Below are positions 11,294 to 20,214 of a stretch of DNA of 50,611 nucleotides, one piece after another. The translations under genes were made by a program, and so were the position numbers. The number at the start of each line of letters is the position of its first letter. Positions within the stretch are counted from its first letter, which is position 1. Location of the stretch: the NCBI RefSeq assembly GCF_004341945.1, contig NZ_SMBP01000024.1:1-50611 (forward strand). The letters are read 5' to 3'. This DNA is from Longicatena caecimuris (lineage in GTDB: Bacteria; Bacillota_I; Bacilli_A; Erysipelotrichales; Erysipelotrichaceae). Below the pieces are notes generated by a model, which had not been told where the DNA came from, did not search any database, and worked only from the letters and a program-made list of their open reading frames with translations.

Positions 11294-11713
11294 TTATCCT
11301 TCATAACCTTCAACTTTAACGCCCATGTTTCTAGCAGTACCAGCAACGATACGCATAGCAGCTTCTACATCATTTGCGTTTAAGTCAGGCATTTTGTATT
11401 CTGCGATTTCACGCAGCTGATCAACTGTAATTGTTCCAGCGGTTTCTTTCTGATCACCACTAGCCTTCTTGATGCCAGCAGCTTTCTTGATCATGATGCT
11501 TGCTGGAGTTGTTTTTAATACGAAATCAAAGCTCTTGTCTTCGTATGCAGTAATAATAACTGGTACCATATCACCATTACGGTCCTTTGTAGCATCGTTA
11601 AATGCTGTACAGAACTGCGGCATGTTGATTCCGGCAGATGCCAGTGCTGGTCCCGGTCTAGCTCCTCCTGCAGGGAACTGAAGTTTACAAATCTTTGCAA
11701 CTTTTTTACTCAC
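11294..11713 (-). CDS. rplK: Large ribosomal subunit protein uL11, short proline segment
   Basis: 139-aa L11 of the GTPase-associated centre. I chose the GTG at 11713: AGGAGG lies 8 nt upstream and the product starts [12 protein letters not shown] as in the family; a GTG three codons upstream has no spacing for a ribosome site. Compared with Bacillus and E. coli L11, four residues (the APPV/SPPV part of PxPPVGPALG) are missing: here the sequence is [17 protein letters not shown]. Those prolines line the thiopeptide and elongation-factor interface. secE-nusG, the usual upstream genes, are not adjacent. Confidence 0.96.
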   Translation of the reverse strand: MSKKVAKICKLQFPAGGARPGPALASAGINMPQFCTAFNDATKDRNGDMVPVIITAYEDKSFDFVLKTTPASIMIKKAAGIKKASGDQKETAGTITVDQLREIAEYKMPDLNANDVEAAMRIVAGTARNMGVKVEGYEG

Positions 11714-11845
11714 AAGACACACCTCCTATATATTGTTGTCTTATGCAGTGGTTTGATTGAAGGAGCTGCTCCTTCTCCCACGCATTCTAAAACACCACAA
11801 AATGTGGCGCTCTTGTATTTTAATACGAATGGAAATGAAATGCAA
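11714..11845 (-). promoter_or_regulatory. Promoter and structured leader of rplK-rplA
   Basis: TTGCAT (11840-11845), 17-nt spacer, TAAAAT (11817-11822). The transcript begins near 11810 with a hairpin (about 11793-11807, CCACA/TGTGG) followed by TGTTTTAG, then a palindrome GAAGGAGC/GCTCCTTC around 11763-11779. The first hairpin could attenuate and the second could be an L1 site; both roles are guesses. Confidence 0.6.
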
Positions 11846-11946
11846 GAAGAAGTGTTTATTTTTTTAAACTTCTTTTCCAAAAGCGATAGTAGGTATTAAA
11901 AAACGATACTCTTTATGAAATGCATAACGTTTGTCCCATATATAGC

Positions 11947-11979
11947 AAAGGTTCAATACCATCATGGCATTGAACCTTT
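11947..11979 (-). terminator. Terminator after glgB
   Basis: An 11-bp perfect stem AAAGGTTCAAT/ATTGAACCTTT with an 11-nt loop lies 7 nt past the glgB stop. The tail beyond the stem is only moderately T-rich. Confidence 0.65.
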
Positions 11980-11985
11980 CTTACT

Positions 11986-13845
11986 TTATTTCACTTGTTT
12001 TTTCGCAGTTGGTTTTTTTCTCTTATATTCTAATAAGACACCGCCAAAACTTGGCACATCTACTGTAATGGTATAAGGACGTTTATTGCATTCTTCTTTT
12101 ATCGTTTTATATTTCTGCAATGTTGTAGTTTCTCCTCCATATATATCCATATCCGTATTCAGAATTTCCTGATAGGTTCCACTTTCAGAAACCCCGAAGG
12201 TATGAGCCTTATATACATTAGGTGAAAAATTCAGAAGAACGATATAATTCTTAGTTTCCCCTTTTCGCATATAACTAAAGAGATTTTCATCCGCATTATC
12301 CGCATCGATCCATTCAAAAGATTCCCAGTCATATTCTTTTTCATACAGCGTAGCCGATTTACAGTATACTTCACCTAGTTTCGCAAAGTATTTATGGAAA
12401 GCGTCATGCATCGGATATTTTAATAGATCCCAATCGCACTGTTTTTCTTCATCCCATTCACGGAAATGAGCCAATTCATTTCCCATGAAGTTTAGCTTTT
12501 TACCAGGATGTGTAAACATATACAAATATAACGTTCTTAATTGCGCAAATTTTTGTTCATAGGTTCCAAAGATTTTATCAACAATTGTCTTCTTGCCATG
12601 TACTACTTCATCATGAGAAAATTCCATCAAGAATCTTTCAGAATAGAAATAGGCCATTGAGAAAGTAATATTATTATGATGCCATTTACGGTAAATAGGA
12701 TCTTTTTCTAAATATTTCAAGGTGTCATTCATCCAGCCTAAATCCCATTTATAGTCAAAGCCCAAACCACCTTCAACCGTCGGATGTGTAACCTTAGGGA
12801 AATCACTGGAATCCTCTGCTATCAGCATGATTCCAGGGAATGCTTCATGTAAATTAAAATTCATTCGTTTAATAAAGTGCAATGCTCCTTCGTTTGTTCC
12901 TAAGTCTTTATTGCCATGCCAGTGAATGACATTGCTGATTGCATCCATACGAAGACCATCGACATGATATTTATCAATCCAGAAAGCTGCCGCTGACATT
13001 AAGAATGAGCGTACTTCTTCTTTCCATAGATTAAAATTAGCGGTTCCCCATTGTGAGTCTGCATCACATGCTTTCTCATATTCATATAGAGGCGTTCCAT
13101 CAAAATAAGACAAAGAAAAATCATCTCGTACAAAGTGTACCGGCACAAAGTCCATAATGACACCAATTTTTGCTTTATGACATGCGTTAATCAGATACAT
13201 CAGATCCTCACATGTACCATAACGGCTCGTTGCACTGAAATAACCGCTGCATTGATAACCCCAAGAACCATCGAATGGATATTCATTCAAAGGCATCAAT
13301 TCAATATGAGTAAAATGATTTTCTTTTACATAAGCGATTAATTCTTTTGCTATGCTGCGATAATTTACCCATTCCACATCTTCTTCCTTTTTCCATGAGC
13401 CTATATGCAACTCATAGATATTCATTGGTTTTGCAAAGTTCTTATCTCTTTCTGCGAGCCATTTGCCATCGCTCCATTTTTTATATTCCAGATTTGTCAC
13501 AATGGATGCTGTGTTCGGACGCAACTCTGAATAAAATGCATATGGATCCATTTTATCGACAACTCTGCCAGTTGCCTGTGTGATACGGTATTTATACATA
13601 TCTCCTTCTTTAGCACCAGCAATAAATAATGTCCATACTCCTTTATCATCACTGCGACGCATCTTGTGTCCTTTACAGCTCCAATCATCAAAGCTTCCAA
13701 TGACCTGTATTTCCTGTGCATGCGGCGCAAATGTCGTAAAACGAACACCCTTTTTCCCACGTTCTTCACAGATATGCGCACCAAAAAACTCATATGCATT
13801 GATGGCATTTCCTTTATAATAATTATCTAAAATTTTATTTTTCAT
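11986..13845 (-). CDS. glgB: 1,4-alpha-glucan branching enzyme
   Basis: 619-aa GH13 enzyme that makes alpha-1,6 branches in glycogen. An N-terminal CBM48-like domain (about 20-115) precedes the catalytic barrel. The nucleophile is Asp301 in GLRMDAISNV, the acid/base Glu344 in LIAEDSSDFP, and the third carboxylate Asp412 in FSHDEVVHGKKT. The C-terminus is Lys-rich. GGAGG precedes the ATG; a weak TTTACA-17-TAAAGA promoter may lie just upstream. No other glycogen gene (glgC, glgA, glgP) is adjacent, so either these lie elsewhere or the enzyme acts on imported or stored polymer made by another route. Confidence 0.95.
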   Translation of the reverse strand: MKNKILDNYYKGNAINAYEFFGAHICEERGKKGVRFTTFAPHAQEIQVIGSFDDWSCKGHKMRRSDDKGVWTLFIAGAKEGDMYKYRITQATGRVVDKMDPYAFYSELRPNTASIVTNLEYKKWSDGKWLAERDKNFAKPMNIYELHIGSWKKEEDVEWVNYRSIAKELIAYVKENHFTHIELMPLNEYPFDGSWGYQCSGYFSATSRYGTCEDLMYLINACHKAKIGVIMDFVPVHFVRDDFSLSYFDGTPLYEYEKACDADSQWGTANFNLWKEEVRSFLMSAAAFWIDKYHVDGLRMDAISNVIHWHGNKDLGTNEGALHFIKRMNFNLHEAFPGIMLIAEDSSDFPKVTHPTVEGGLGFDYKWDLGWMNDTLKYLEKDPIYRKWHHNNITFSMAYFYSERFLMEFSHDEVVHGKKTIVDKIFGTYEQKFAQLRTLYLYMFTHPGKKLNFMGNELAHFREWDEEKQCDWDLLKYPMHDAFHKYFAKLGEVYCKSATLYEKEYDWESFEWIDADNADENLFSYMRKGETKNYIVLLNFSPNVYKAHTFGVSESGTYQEILNTDMDIYGGETTTLQKYKTIKEECNKRPYTITVDVPSFGGVLLEYKRKKPTAKKQVK

Positions 13846-14024
13846 GAGAACTCCTCCAGTTTCTATATCATATCTTTATTTTACTCTATTTTGCCTGTAA
13901 AACCTACAAGAATTTTGTTATTTTAAAGAATTTGTAATGGGTTTCAAGGTTTTTTGCTGTTTTTTTATACAAATCATGAAAATTGTCGTTTAGCCTTTGA
14001 TAATCAAAGTTTTATGCATCTATG

Positions 14025-14053
14025 TTGACTTCTAATCCCATATAAGTTATTGT
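14025..14053 (+). promoter_or_regulatory. Promoter of the 31-residue peptide gene
   Basis: TTGACT (14025-14030), 17-nt spacer, TATTGT (14048-14053), followed after 31 nt by AAAAGGAGG. It drives a rightward transcript of about 300 nt ending at the terminator at 14316-14362. Confidence 0.6.
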
Positions 14054-14094
14054 ATATATAGAGTTATCCTAAGCTAACAAAAGGAGGTGTTTTT

Positions 14095-14190
14095 ATGATC
14101 ATCTTAATCCCTTTACTTGTATTATCTTTTGCCTATAGTACCTTTTTCATTAAGAAAAAACTATTGCAGATTGTTAAACTATGTGCATAA
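14095..14190 (+). CDS. 31-residue hydrophobic peptide, unknown
   Basis: Small open frame beginning MIILIPLLVLSFAYS, then TFFIKKK and LLQIVKLCA: one predicted membrane span at residues 2-20 followed by a basic tail. AGGAGG is 8 nt from the ATG, a promoter lies upstream and a strong terminator downstream, so it is a complete stand-alone gene pointing opposite to both neighbours (glgB, pgcA). The layout resembles small membrane peptides and type I toxin mRNAs, with over 120 nt of 3' UTR, but I found no convincing antisense promoter. Function unknown. Confidence 0.6.
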   Translation: MIILIPLLVLSFAYSTFFIKKKLLQIVKLCA

Positions 14191-14315
14191 GACATCATTC
14201 AATAAGCTTTGTCTTTCTATTGATCATTTTGGTTACCTTGACCTGGCATCCCGCATAAACTTTGCCTTTTCATGGCAGATGGTAAAATCTTCATACTCCT
14301 TTGCTAATTAAAACA

Positions 14316-14362
14316 GGAAGTCTTTACTATTTTTCAATAGTCTTAAGACTTCCTTATTTTTT
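14316..14362 (+). terminator. Bidirectional terminator between the small-peptide gene and pgcA
   Basis: A 9-bp outer stem GGAAGTCTT/AAGACTTCC (14316-14324, 14345-14353) with an inner ACTATT/AATAGT stem, followed by TTATTTTTT on the plus strand. On the minus strand a weaker T-rich tail follows, so it may also end the pgcA transcript. Confidence 0.8.
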
Positions 14363-14400
14363 CCCAAATCGGGCATTAAAATGTACTTTGCTATGTTCTA

Positions 14401-16095
14401 TTAACCAATCAGTTTCTTCATAGCATCTTGATAAGCTAATGTTTTTTCATGTGCGTCCTGTAAGGAAGTGCCTTTGATACAATAATAGAACTTACATTTT
14501 GGTTCTGTACCGCTTGGACGTATTGCTATCCAGCTGCCATCTTCTAAATAGTATTTCAAGACGTCTGATTTCGTAAAGCCACATAATTCACTCTCTACAC
14601 CATTTTCTAAGATACGACATTCCTTGTAATCCTCAAAACGCGTTACCTTTGTTGCATTGATTTCTTTTACTTCACTCTTACGCAAAGTAGCTAAAATTTC
14701 CTGAATGCGTTCAGCTCCAGCCTGTCCTTCTAATTTCAAAGAAGTTTGACTTTCTTCATAATAGCCCAATTCAGCATACAAATCATATAATACATCCACT
14801 AATGTCTTACCTTTTGCTTTATAGTAGCAAGCAGCTTCAGCTAGCATCAAACAAGCCTGTGGAGCATCTTTATCGCGTACGAATGGTTTAATCAAAGAGC
14901 CATAACTTTCTTCATAACCAAATACATACTGCTTTTCATTTGTCTTTTCATATTTCGCAACCTTTTCACCAATAAATTTGAAACCGGTTAATGTCTTTTC
15001 TGTTGCAACACCATACTTTGTCGCAATCTTTTCTCCAAGATCACTGGTTACAACGGTATTAAACATGACAGGATTGTTTGGCATTTCCCCTTTTGCTGTC
15101 AATTGTGAGAAGATGTACTCAATTAAAACGGCACCACTTTGATTCCCTGTTAATAGTTTATAGTCTCCATTATGTTTAACACCGACACCCATACGGTCTG
15201 CATCAGGATCACATACCAAAATAATATCGGCATCTTCACGTTTTGCATATTCTAATGCCATTTCATAAGAACCTGCTTCTTCAGGATTTGGTGTTGGTGT
15301 ATTCGAGAAATCAGGATCTGGCGTACATTGTTCTTCCACAGCCACAAAATGATATCCCGCACGTGTATATACCTCTTTCACTGGAATATTGGCTGTTCCA
15401 TGCTCTGGGGTAAAGATAATTTTCACATCATCTTTTGGAATATCCGGATTCAACTGGATACTTAATACATTAGCATAATATTCTTCATCAACATCTTTTC
15501 CGATGACCGTAATGAGTTTCTCCTGTTCCGCTGTTGGATTCGCCTCAATTGCCAATTCATCCGCAACCGCATTCACACGATCAATAACTTGTGCAGCAAG
15601 TGCCGGTACTAGCTGACAGCCTTTTTCATCATACAATTTATAACCATTATATTCTTTCGGATTATGACTAGCCGTTACCATGATACCGCCGAAACATTGA
15701 AAATGTCTGACTGCAAAGCTTAATTCAGGAGTCGGGCGCAAGGATTCAAACACATAAGAACGAATGTTATACGTAGCCAACAACCTTGCAGAATCCATAG
15801 CAAACTCTTTTGACATATGACGGTTGTCATAACCAATCGCAATGCCGCGTTTCATAGCTTCTTCGCCATGTGCGCAGATATATTCAGCAAATCCCACATT
15901 TGCTTTACGAATCGTATGAATGTTAATACGATTTGTTCCAGGACCCAACAAGCCTCTCATTCCTGCTGTTCCAAATTCTATCGTTGTATAAAAAGCATCA
16001 TTCATCGTCTCTTCATCCATGTTTTCAAGCACTTCTTTATAAGAAGGATCTAGGTTAGGATGATGTAACCATCTTTCATAAATATCTTTGTACAT
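14401..16095 (-). CDS. pgcA: Phospho-sugar mutase (phosphoglucomutase)
   Basis: 564-aa alpha-D-phosphohexomutase that interconverts glucose 6- and 1-phosphate (family may also take mannose phosphates). The catalytic phosphoserine is Ser143 in TASHNP (141-146), the Mg loop DPDADR is at 296-301, the sugar-binding loop is GYEES near 395, and the phosphate loop RPSGTEPK is near the C-terminus. All four domains are present and the length is normal. It sits next to glgB in orientation and theme (glucose 1-phosphate supply) but has its own transcript. Confidence 0.95.
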   Translation of the reverse strand: MYKDIYERWLHHPNLDPSYKEVLENMDEETMNDAFYTTIEFGTAGMRGLLGPGTNRINIHTIRKANVGFAEYICAHGEEAMKRGIAIGYDNRHMSKEFAMDSARLLATYNIRSYVFESLRPTPELSFAVRHFQCFGGIMVTASHNPKEYNGYKLYDEKGCQLVPALAAQVIDRVNAVADELAIEANPTAEQEKLITVIGKDVDEEYYANVLSIQLNPDIPKDDVKIIFTPEHGTANIPVKEVYTRAGYHFVAVEEQCTPDPDFSNTPTPNPEEAGSYEMALEYAKREDADIILVCDPDADRMGVGVKHNGDYKLLTGNQSGAVLIEYIFSQLTAKGEMPNNPVMFNTVVTSDLGEKIATKYGVATEKTLTGFKFIGEKVAKYEKTNEKQYVFGYEESYGSLIKPFVRDKDAPQACLMLAEAACYYKAKGKTLVDVLYDLYAELGYYEESQTSLKLEGQAGAERIQEILATLRKSEVKEINATKVTRFEDYKECRILENGVESELCGFTKSDVLKYYLEDGSWIAIRPSGTEPKCKFYYCIKGTSLQDAHEKTLAYQDAMKKLIG

Positions 16096-16240
16096 TTTCT
16101 CATTCTTCCTTTCTGTATTGCTGTTTCTATTATAGCATACTTCATTTACATTTTATATCAAACTTTATCGAAATGTAAGCGATTACCACAGATTTCTGTG
16201 ATGCATTATGTTTCTTTTTTATTACCTTATAAAAGAGTTG

Positions 16241-16269
16241 AAAAAAAAGATGACCTTTGTCATCTTTTT
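16241..16269 (-). terminator. Terminator after ptsH
   Basis: An 11-bp stem (AAAAAGATGAC/GTCATCTTTTT) followed on the minus strand by eight T, 14 nt beyond the ptsH stop. Confidence 0.9.
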
Positions 16270-16282
16270 CATCATAATTTCA

Positions 16283-16549
16283 TTAACCGATGATTTTCTG
16301 TGCGCGCAATACTTCTTCGATAGCAGCGATTGCAGAATCTTCATCATCACCATTACAAGTGATTGTGATTTCAGACTGTGTTGGGATTCCCAGTGACATA
16401 ACACCCATGATGGATTTCATGTTTACTTCACGGCCTTTGAAAGACACGTTAACTTCACATTTGAATTTGCTTGCAGCGTTTACAGCAACAGTAGCTGGAC
16501 GTGCATGCAAACCAACTGGGTCGATTACAGATACAGTAATTTGTTTCAT
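16283..16549 (-). CDS. ptsH: Phosphocarrier protein HPr
   Basis: 88-aa HPr that passes phosphate from enzyme I to PTS permeases. His15 in GLHARPAT is the catalytic phosphorylation site and Ser46 in NMKSIMGVMSLG is the HPr kinase site, so it can act both in transport and, as P-Ser-HPr, as the CcpA corepressor. It is monocistronic: no ptsI follows. It is the likely phosphate source for BglP and for the LicT PRD domains encoded at 42950-45843. Confidence 0.97.
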   Translation of the reverse strand: MKQITVSVIDPVGLHARPATVAVNAASKFKCEVNVSFKGREVNMKSIMGVMSLGIPTQSEITITCNGDDEDSAIAAIEEVLRAQKIIG

Positions 16550-16586
16550 TTTATATTCCTCCTAAATTAACTTATTTACATACTCT

Positions 16587-16615
16587 ATTTTAAACCATTT
16601 TGATACCACTTACAA
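16587..16615 (-). promoter_or_regulatory. Promoter of ptsH
   Basis: TTGTAA (16610-16615), 17-nt spacer, TAAAAT (16587-16592) on the minus strand; AGGAGG follows just ahead of the ptsH ATG. Confidence 0.65.
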
Positions 16616-16648
16616 TCTTTTTTTTAACGAAAACAAAGGAAATCGCCA

Positions 16649-17092
16649 TTATTTTAAAAAGCCGATTCGTTTTTCAAGAAATTCGTCACAATTCCACACT
16701 TCAATTCCCTGCTTTTTACAGAGCTGTACAAAAACACCATCACCATCTTTTAATTTCCCTTGAAAAGTACCGTCATAAATACGCCCTTTTCCACAGCTTG
16801 GGCTTCTTGGCTGTAAGATTACCAAATCTACTTTTTCATCAAGCAACCGCTGTACTTCCTTTTCAGCGCCTCTTATAAAAGCGTCTGTCACATCTTCCTT
16901 ATCTGTATTCAAGATACGTCCGTTAACGATCTCACAACATGCCCGCGGAACCGGTAAACCACCGGCTATTTCAGGGCATACTGTAAGATGAGGACGATCC
17001 TTTAAAAATGCTATAATTTTGGCATTTTCATTGTTACCGCCATTGTATTTACAATTCACGCCCATAAGACATGCACTCACCGCATAGTTCAT
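16649..17092 (-). CDS. DUF523 family protein
   Basis: 147-aa protein of the DUF523 (YbbK-like) family. It has the family signature in order: VSACLMGVNCKYNGG at the N-terminus, CPEIAGGLPVPR near 39-50, and RSPSCGKGRIYDGTF near 96-110. The conserved cysteines (Cys8, Cys14, Cys39, Cys99) suggest metal or thiol chemistry, but no biochemical role is established to my knowledge. An extended -10 (TGGTATAAT, 17138-17143 core) lies upstream. Monocistronic. Confidence 0.85.
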   Translation of the reverse strand: MNYAVSACLMGVNCKYNGGNNENAKIIAFLKDRPHLTVCPEIAGGLPVPRACCEIVNGRILNTDKEDVTDAFIRGAEKEVQRLLDEKVDLVILQPRSPSCGKGRIYDGTFQGKLKDGDGVFVQLCKKQGIEVWNCDEFLEKRIGFLK

Positions 17093-17143
17093 TCATTTTG
17101 CCCCTTTCCCTTTCGATTTGATCACTCATGTAGCATCATTATA

Positions 17144-17381
17144 CCATACTTTCAAAGAACGCAACAATTTCAACAAATCCTCTGAGTAAGTGCTTTGATC
17201 GGTTATCCTTTTATAAAAATCATATAGCTTATTATTTTATTAAATAAGCTAACTTTTTATTAAATAAGCTATCTTTCTCATCAGCCGATATAGAGATTTC
17301 CTATATCTTTCACATAGACCAATATCAAATACGTCCCTAGATCCTTCATGTGTCAATCTGCTTGCTATTTGCTTCTATCTC
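17144..17381. other. AT-rich intergenic region with small inverted repeats
   Basis: No gene. AGCTTATT and AATAAGCT arms (17227-17250) form a hairpin, and the segment TTTTATTAAATAAGCTA is repeated in tandem (about 17235-17251 and 17255-17271). A second hairpin GATATAG/CTATATC lies near 17286-17308. They may terminate the cyclotransferase transcript, but none is a textbook terminator. Confidence 0.4.
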
Positions 17382-17798
17382 TTATATTGCCTCTTTCTTT
17401 TCTTCCTTAACATATTTCACAAAATCTCCATGCGGAATTACCGCTTTTAAACGCTCCGCATTCTTTTCATAATCCAAGGAAAAGCAATAGACTTCCAATT
17501 CTAAAAGTGCGCCTTGTGTTGTACGTATTATCTTTCGTGCTTTGTAGTACTCCCCTAACGCATCTTTATGACAGCCCTCCAGCTCATCAATCGCTGATGC
17601 AACCTGTTCATCAATCTCATAAATTTCACCAAAGACATCTTGATCACCATCCAGCAATGCCGGATACGCCGCATCTTTTAATGCGTAGAGGCAGCCTTTT
17701 ACATATCCATATCCAACAAAGCGGCTTTTCCCTTTCAGATAGCGTTCATAGTTATACATTCCCTTACGTAAAGAACCATATACAAATATCTGTTTCAT
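17382..17798 (-). CDS. Gamma-glutamylcyclotransferase family protein
   Basis: 138-aa GGCT/AIG2-like protein. The N-terminal [13 protein letters not shown] is the family substrate loop, and the acidic catalytic segment (IDEQVASAIDELEG) is near 65-78. Family enzymes cleave gamma-glutamyl amides and release 5-oxoproline. Its ATG overlaps the pcp stop (TAATG). A TTG six bases upstream (17804) has the better-spaced GAAGG and is an alternative start. It follows pcp, whose reaction also releases 5-oxoproline, so the pair looks like one functional unit. Substrate not provable from sequence. Confidence 0.85.
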   Translation of the reverse strand: MKQIFVYGSLRKGMYNYERYLKGKSRFVGYGYVKGCLYALKDAAYPALLDGDQDVFGEIYEIDEQVASAIDELEGCHKDALGEYYKARKIIRTTQGALLELEVYCFSLDYEKNAERLKAVIPHGDFVKYVKEEKKEAI

Positions 17799-18439
17799 TA
17801 ACAAATCGTGCCTTCACTTTCTTTAACATCAATTGCTTGCTCAACCATTGCCGTTATCGCCGCTTGAATACCTTTTACAATGATATCCAATGCCATACTT
17901 GGCTGATTTGGTTTATCAACAACCTGACTTGGGAGATATGGAATATGAATAAACCCACTTTTTTGTCCTTTTCCACGTTTTTCTAATAAATAGCGAACGC
18001 CATAGGTAACATGATTGCACACAAAGGTCCCTGCTGAATTAGATATAGAGGCTGGTATACCTGCAGAGCGTATGCTTTTGACCATCGCCTTAATCGGCAG
18101 ATTAACAAAATAAGCATCCGGACCATCCGCAAAGATTTTTTCATCGATAGGCTGCTGATGACCATTATCTGCAATGCGATAATCATCAATATTGATACCA
18201 ATGCGCTCTACCGTGATATCACTTCTGCCTCCTGCCTGACCAATGGATAGCACCATGTCCGGTTCATGGTCTTCAATCGCCTGTTTGATGACGGCAAGAG
18301 ATGTATGGGCAATCGTTGGTATTTCTAATTTTATGATCTGTGCATTCGCAATTTCATCATCTAAACGTTTCACTGCCTCAATTGCCGGATTGATACTTTC
18401 CTTTCCAAACGGATCAAAACCTGTTACTAATATTTTCAT
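17798..18439 (-). CDS. pcp: Pyroglutamyl-peptidase I
   Basis: 213-aa cysteine peptidase (C15) that removes N-terminal pyroglutamate from peptides in the cytoplasm. The catalytic triad is Glu78 (in TVERIGIN), Cys141 (in AGTFVCNHV) and His165 (in GFIHIPYLP), matching the usual 81/144/168 pattern with a three-residue offset. It lies downstream of the DUF969-DUF979 membrane pair and overlaps the cyclotransferase gene, so the four probably share the promoter at 20159-20187. Confidence 0.96.
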   Translation of the reverse strand: MKILVTGFDPFGKESINPAIEAVKRLDDEIANAQIIKLEIPTIAHTSLAVIKQAIEDHEPDMVLSIGQAGGRSDITVERIGINIDDYRIADNGHQQPIDEKIFADGPDAYFVNLPIKAMVKSIRSAGIPASISNSAGTFVCNHVTYGVRYLLEKRGKGQKSGFIHIPYLPSQVVDKPNQPSMALDIIVKGIQAAITAMVEQAIDVKESEGTIC

Positions 18440-18523
18440 AATCTTATGATACAGCTGTTATGTGCTGTATGTGCTCCTTTCCATACGCTTTATTCTGTGC
18501 CAATCAAAGCTTTTTAAACTTTT

Positions 18524-19453
18524 TTAAAAAGCTAAGGTCAGCATCAAGATGATATGAATGAGAATCAACAACAAAGCCATTGGTGCCTGTGCTTTGATGA
18601 TGGTCCATTTATCCTTTGTTTCTAATACGGCCGTCGGTACAATGTTAAAATTTGCCGCCATCGGTGTTAATAATGTTCCACAATATCCACACGTCATACC
18701 TAAAGCTCCAACAACACTGGCATCACCGCCTTGAGCAATCACAAATGGAATACCTATCCCTACCGTTATAACTGAAAAAGCCGCAAAAGCATTTCCCATG
18801 ATCATCGTAAAAATGACCATCGCAAGGCAATAGACAACCACACCAAAGAAGATACTGCCTTCTGGCAAGATACCAGCCATCATTGTTGATATGACATCGC
18901 CAACACCGGCTTTGGTAAATACCTGCCCCAATGCTCCTAACAACTGTGGCAACAAGGAGGCACTTCCCACCTGCATCAGCAATCTAGCCGTATCATGGCG
19001 TGTATCCTGAAAGTTTGGACGACAAATAAACATAGCGGTAAATAAAGCAAGGATGCATCCTGTTCCAACCATTACCGCACCGGGTAACGCTAATTCACCA
19101 AGTTTCACTCTTGACAATATCAACGCCACAACCGCTACCAACACCGCCGGTATAAATATCTTATTACCAATTTTTTCACTGTATTGTTGACGTGCTTTTT
19201 GATCTACTGGCGCAAATGTACCAACTTGTACTTGATGGGTCATGGTCAAACCGCCCATCACTAATAACAAGATGCCGCACACTTCATAGGGTAACACCTT
19301 ACCAAACATAAAGATAACCCCAAGGATGCTCCAAAACAATGTCGTCCCCACTTTGGCATTTTCATTTTCCAAAGCCCGATAGGCTGCATTAAAACTGATA
19401 AATCCACAAAGGATAAAGATAAATTCCGCTGCATAATCTAAGAATGCCGCCAT
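18524..19453 (-). CDS. DUF979 family membrane protein
   Basis: 309-aa polytopic inner-membrane protein with about nine hydrophobic segments and a conserved late motif GALGMTCGYCGTLLTPMAANFN around 249-270. It belongs to DUF979, which in Firmicutes is usually paired with DUF969 and often placed beside pcp. Two bases separate it from the DUF969 gene, as expected of subunits of one complex. A transporter for pyroglutamate, pyroglutamyl peptides or a related substrate is inferred from context only. Confidence 0.85.
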   Translation of the reverse strand: MAAFLDYAAEFIFILCGFISFNAAYRALENENAKVGTTLFWSILGVIFMFGKVLPYEVCGILLLVMGGLTMTHQVQVGTFAPVDQKARQQYSEKIGNKIFIPAVLVAVVALILSRVKLGELALPGAVMVGTGCILALFTAMFICRPNFQDTRHDTARLLMQVGSASLLPQLLGALGQVFTKAGVGDVISTMMAGILPEGSIFFGVVVYCLAMVIFTMIMGNAFAAFSVITVGIGIPFVIAQGGDASVVGALGMTCGYCGTLLTPMAANFNIVPTAVLETKDKWTIIKAQAPMALLLILIHIILMLTLAF

Positions 19454-19454
19454 T

Positions 19455-20129
19455 TTATTCTTCCCTCCTTCGCAATTTCTTATCCTTTAGCCAAACCTGC
19501 ACAAAGCTTAAGCACAGGACAATTATGGCCACCGGTATGGAAGCTGCTGCTACAGAACTGATCGTAACTTCTCCATAGCCGGCTTCTGCTAACGCTCCCT
19601 GTATCAATAAGACACCACTTGCGGCAGGAAACAGATTTTGCGCAAAAAAGTTCCCATAGTTCTCAATGGAGGCTGTCATTCCTTTTAATGTATCTCTTTG
19701 CTTTTCATTTAAGGGTTCCCCCTTAGCCTTCTCTGCTGCCGCCTCTGACATCGGCAAAATCAAAGGGCGTACAAATTCTACATGTCCGCCGATTCGTATA
19801 TTTGCGGCACTGGCAATACTGCGTATGATCATATACAAAGCCAATACCTTGGCGGCAGATGCATTTTTAATCTTCCCTATCAAATAAGCAGAGCGTTCCT
19901 TAAGTCCATATCGCTCGATAATCGCAATAACAGGAAAAATCACCAAAAAAATCGACATCAAGCGATTATTCACAAAGGATTCTCCCATAATGCGTAATAT
20001 TTCCATAAAGCTTAATCCGGATACCAAGCCAGTTACAAAACCGGCAATCAACACGGTCGCTAAAACATCAAATTTCATGACAAAGCCAGCGACGATGATA
20101 ACGATACCGATAAGTTTTATATAATCCAT
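19455..20129 (-). CDS. DUF969 family membrane protein
   Basis: 224-aa protein with about six membrane segments and the motif ANIRIGGHVEFVRPLILPM near 108-126 typical of DUF969. It is the first gene of the DUF969-DUF979-pcp-cyclotransferase unit, 30 nt after a near-consensus promoter. With DUF979 it probably forms a two-component permease; the substrate is unknown. Confidence 0.85.
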   Translation of the reverse strand: MDYIKLIGIVIIVAGFVMKFDVLATVLIAGFVTGLVSGLSFMEILRIMGESFVNNRLMSIFLVIFPVIAIIERYGLKERSAYLIGKIKNASAAKVLALYMIIRSIASAANIRIGGHVEFVRPLILPMSEAAAEKAKGEPLNEKQRDTLKGMTASIENYGNFFAQNLFPAASGVLLIQGALAEAGYGEVTISSVAAASIPVAIIVLCLSFVQVWLKDKKLRRREE

Positions 20130-20158
20130 TCTTTTGACTCCTTTCTAGAACGGTTTAA

Positions 20159-20187
20159 ATTTTATCAAGGAATCAATCTCTATGCAA
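20159..20187 (-). promoter_or_regulatory. Promoter of the DUF969-DUF979-pcp-GGCT unit
   Basis: TTGCAT (20182-20187), 17-nt spacer, TAAAAT (20159-20164) on the minus strand; AAAGGAG follows just before the first ATG. Confidence 0.7.
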
Positions 20188-20214
20188 ACAGGATTACCTT
20201 AAAATCTTATCATT

